From Aquanectria penicillioides (Eukaryota > Ascomycota > Sordariomycetes > Hypocreales > Nectriaceae), in contig PYIU01000006.1 of the NCBI GenBank assembly GCA_003415625.1, positions 1,550,001-1,614,000 on the forward strand: DNA of 64,000 nucleotides. Direction: 5' to 3'. Of this stretch, positions 61,254 through 64,000 are shown piece after piece. The translations under genes were made by a program, and so were the position numbers. The notes beneath the pieces were generated by a model. The model worked only from the letters and a program-made list of their open reading frames with translations. It was not told where the DNA came from and did no database searches. Within the stretch, counting starts at the first letter, position 1. Each line of letters starts with the position of its first letter.

Positions 61254-62297
61254 ATGCATTTCAACCTCCTGAATGTCGTGCCCCTCTGTACCCGCCGCAG
61301 TCAACCGAGTAGTGCTCGTTTAGGCGAGCAGGCGCCTGACACGCCCCCAAATAGGGATCCTCCGCCCGACCTCGAGGCTCATAATGGCCCTGAAGGTATA
61401 ATGCCCCTCTCCACAATGGTGTAACACCAGACAATCCTGGGCGATTCTCATCAACCCGGCAGGTTTGATCGGCCTTTCGGCTTCTCAAGGAGACGAGGTG
61501 ATGTACTTGTACGCACGACGCCACCGTCAGCTGGCAGCGTACTGTCTTGACACAGAGGCTAATGAGCTCGTGCGAGAATTCGGGGAAACGAAGAAGGCGA
61601 TAGAAACCAAAGATGGCGGTTTGAAGAGGCTCAATAGAGACTTATTCAATAGACTCAAGGGCTATTGTAACTACCTTGACGCTCTCCACTTTTGTCCCAT
61701 CTTTATGGTAACTAATGTGGGCCCCAGACGAGATGATTGACTTGACCTACCGGGTGGAAAGACTGAAGAAGCCAAACAAGCAGTCGCTCAACAACTTCGT
61801 GAAGACGGCAGAAGGATGCCTCGCAAAAGAGGACGCCCTCTTTCTTGAGGCAGAGCTTGAGGACTGGCTCATGGCGTACCCCATGGCGACCATGGATAGG
61901 TGCATCAGGCTGATCCCCGAGTATTCCTGGGGCCAACGGCTCTTTGTGGGTTTCAAATCTGAGTGACGTAAATATAGTGTGGCTGACTTAGAAGAAGAGG
62001 CCCTTCCTTAGAACAACGACGCAGCACGGGGCACACGATGCCGAGGAGTATGCGAACGCACCATTCAGGGTGCTGCTCATGACAGCTTCGCAATTCATTC
62101 TCGTAGCACTTGTTGGGGCGCCAATCGCAGTTCAGGCCCTCAGCACCACATCCATGGTGATCAAAGTCATCTTGTACATGGTGTGCTTGATCTTGTTCAT
62201 GATCTTTACCCAGGCAATCGACCAAGACGAGGGTGTTGTATTTCTGATGACTCTGGCCTATGCGGCCGTGGTGGCCACTAATCTGACCTGGAGGTAG
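61254..62297 (+). CDS. DUF6594 membrane protein, copy B
   Basis: Four exons, 61254..61395, 61463..61666, 61728..61945 and 62025..62297, code for 278 aa. Intron phases are 1, 1 and 0, as in the copy at 50047, and exon 3 has exactly the same length (218 nt). A Pro-rich N-terminus leads into the helical region (DEVMYLYARRHRQLAAYCLDTEANELV, then AEGCLAKEDALFLEAELEDWL). Three hydrophobic segments follow: ILVALVGAPIAVQAL, VILYMVCLILFMIFTQAI and VFLMTLAYAAVVATNL. IPE..G..LF and the TLAYAAVV motif are shared with copy A; most other positions differ, so the duplication is old. The third donor (GTGGGT) and last acceptor (GCAG before CAC) are less sure. Function is unknown. Confidence 0.8.
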
Positions 62298-64000
62298 TCA
62301 GGATCTGACAGGCAGCGGTCCACGATGTAGGTAGTCGGCGTAGTGGTGTGAGAAAGAGGAGCAAAGCAAGGGATGTGGTCTCGTCTCGATGGTTCGTTCT
62401 GCTTCCTGTATTTAGTTGTGGTTTGGTTAGTTATTAGTGAATTTGTTTACTGGGCCAACTACGAGGATGAAGTGTCCAAACGTGTGAAGATTGCTGGACC
62501 CGATGAGCCCCAGAGGAGCTAACGTCCTCGATATGTCGTTCGGATCATCGTGCCTGCTGACCAAGATGAGGGCCATCTCAGGGAACTGAATAAGGGAGCG
62601 TACCAGGACTCGATTGGGGACTAGAGCGACAGATGGCCAGTCCTGGTCAAAGTGATGCAGAAGGAGATACGACAAGAGTCGTCAAAGCCCAAGAAGGTCT
62701 GGAAAACGAGGGTGTGCCAGTGGTTCAGGCGGACATAGGAGGAGAACAGGTGGAGGGGAATGCAGGACGGGCTCTCTCGGCCGGTACGAGGGCTGGCAAG
62801 GCGGCTGCGGGCAAGAGAGCTGTGGCTTGCTACGGGCACCTCCCTCGAGGAGTGCAATTTGCCGGGTACCTACCTAACATCACACCCATGGACAGCGTCG
62901 GTCCAAATCGGCAACCAGGTCGCCAAACCTTGCGCCTTCTCTTTGCTAGAGCCAAAGAATAGAAACTAGTCGAAGATGATGAATCAATTCTATAAAACTA
63001 AAAGAAAACACCGCTCTTTGCGCACCTCGCATGTCGGCATCATTTTCGTTGGCAAAGAAGAAGCAGGTCCAAAACAGTGGCATGTGCACCCTGTCTCTGA
63101 GGCCCAAGCACAATCATCCTTCGTACAGCGCATACACTTATATGTAGCACTGTTGCCAATCATTTCCCTGTGCCTCCCCAAGGATGAGGGCGCGCGGTGC
63201 CGAGTGAATAGACGCCCATGCCCAGTCACTTTGTATGTATCGCCGGCTTGTCCAGACCTGTCCTTCTCCCTTCGAAGAATGCTAACAACTGGCTGACTGC
63301 ATGAGGTAGCTTCCAATTGCCCCCCGCAACTTGCTACAACCACGCGTCCCTTGTGACCCTGTTTTTTTGGTCATAACCCATGTCCGCAAGGGAAGCTAAG
63401 GGGAGTGTGGCCAACGGGGAAAAGATTCTGGACGCCGCCTTTGGGGATTGAGCAAGTACCCAGCTTGGTTCGCGGACTCGCAGAGCCGCATACTGCAACA
63501 CCCCAGCCGCACAAGACAAGGCAACCCAGTAAAGGATGGGACCATACCTTCCACCACAGGGTACCTCTTCTGCCCTTCTCATTTTAGATGCTCACACGCC
63601 CCTCCCACACAGGATAGGGATAGGCTGGACCGCAAGTTCCGTCGCGAGTCTGAAACCAAAGCATCAAGTCATTTCCGTGGTCGAAATGAGCAAGCAGCCA
63701 CCATCTGGGCGATGCGAGTTGAGACTGTCGAAAGGATGCGAGTGTGTTTGGGCTGAGACGCTGCGGCGGGGGGCCTGTCGTCGTCGGCGAGGAGGTCGTA
63801 TCGAGTGTCACGGATCTGGTTTCCTCGCGTTTCCCTTTGACAAGTCCTAGTCGCCTCCATAACCGCTGTCGCAAACCAAGGCATTCCCATGGACGCGGTA
63901 CAGACTATGGTGTTCGATGGTGCCCTTCTTATTGGTGGTGGGTGCGTGACTGGCACAGTTGGAAGTCCTAGGTTCCACTGATCCTTGCTCACCGAAAGCG
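62298..64000. other. Right end of window, no gene recognised
   Basis: After DUF6594 copy B I see only short open frames on both strands without family features or matching splice signals. The stretch may hold the promoter of a gene beyond the window. Confidence 0.5.

Noticed and set aside
50047..62297. Whole-segment recent duplication of the DUF6594 region
   Set aside because: The proteins share intron layout and a few motifs, but the spacers show no obvious nucleotide identity, so any duplication is old.

Overview
The window is a piece of nuclear chromosome from a filamentous ascomycete (Pezizomycotina, most likely a Sordariomycete; I cannot name the genus). The signs are short introns (about 45-110 bp) with GTRNGT-type donors and CTRAY branch points, long intergenic spacers with CT-rich leaders, and fungal families such as Rds1-type ferritin-like proteins, DUF4048, DUF6594, Dfg5/Dcw1 and Spt21/Ams2. 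I rebuilt exons by hand from splice signals, reading frame and remembered family features; no search or alignment was run.

Left part, 1-45.7 kb, is an ordinary gene-bearing housekeeping region: SSD1 (5' truncated, +), a secreted ferritin-like Rds1 protein (+), MKT1 (-), a 2OG-Fe(II) oxygenase (+), an ATP-dependent DNA ligase related to ligase IV (-), a DUF4048 protein (+), a DUF4188 membrane protein (+, frame broken), a GH76 Dfg5/Dcw1 mannosidase (-), dihydroxyacetone kinase (+), a mitochondrial 3-hydroxyisobutyryl-CoA hydrolase (+), an Spt21/Ams2-like GATA-finger regulator (+, frame broken twice), DNA polymerase alpha subunit B (+, frame broken once) and the splicing factor MFAP1 (-). Two post-transcriptional regulators (Ssd1, Mkt1) and a histone-gene regulator beside a Pol alpha-primase subunit are suggestive neighbours, but no co-regulation is shown.

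Right part, 45.7-64 kb, is gene-poor. Its confident genes are two diverged DUF6594 paralogues (50.0 and 61.3 kb) with equivalent intron positions and phases. About 1 kb upstream of each lies a small ORF for a basic, Lys/Pro-rich peptide (48.6 and 60.1 kb). This repeated arrangement, small ORF then DUF6594 gene, is the best candidate here for an undescribed gene module.

Five reading-frame breaks fall in four recognisable genes between 24 and 43 kb. Every one is repaired by adding one base to, or next to, a short homopolymer. Because two of the genes are conserved core genes, under-called homopolymers in the assembly are a better explanation than true pseudogenes. A sixth homopolymer, a 25-base C run, splits the 48.6 kb small ORF in the same sense.

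No rRNA, convincing tRNA, CRISPR array or intact transposon was seen.
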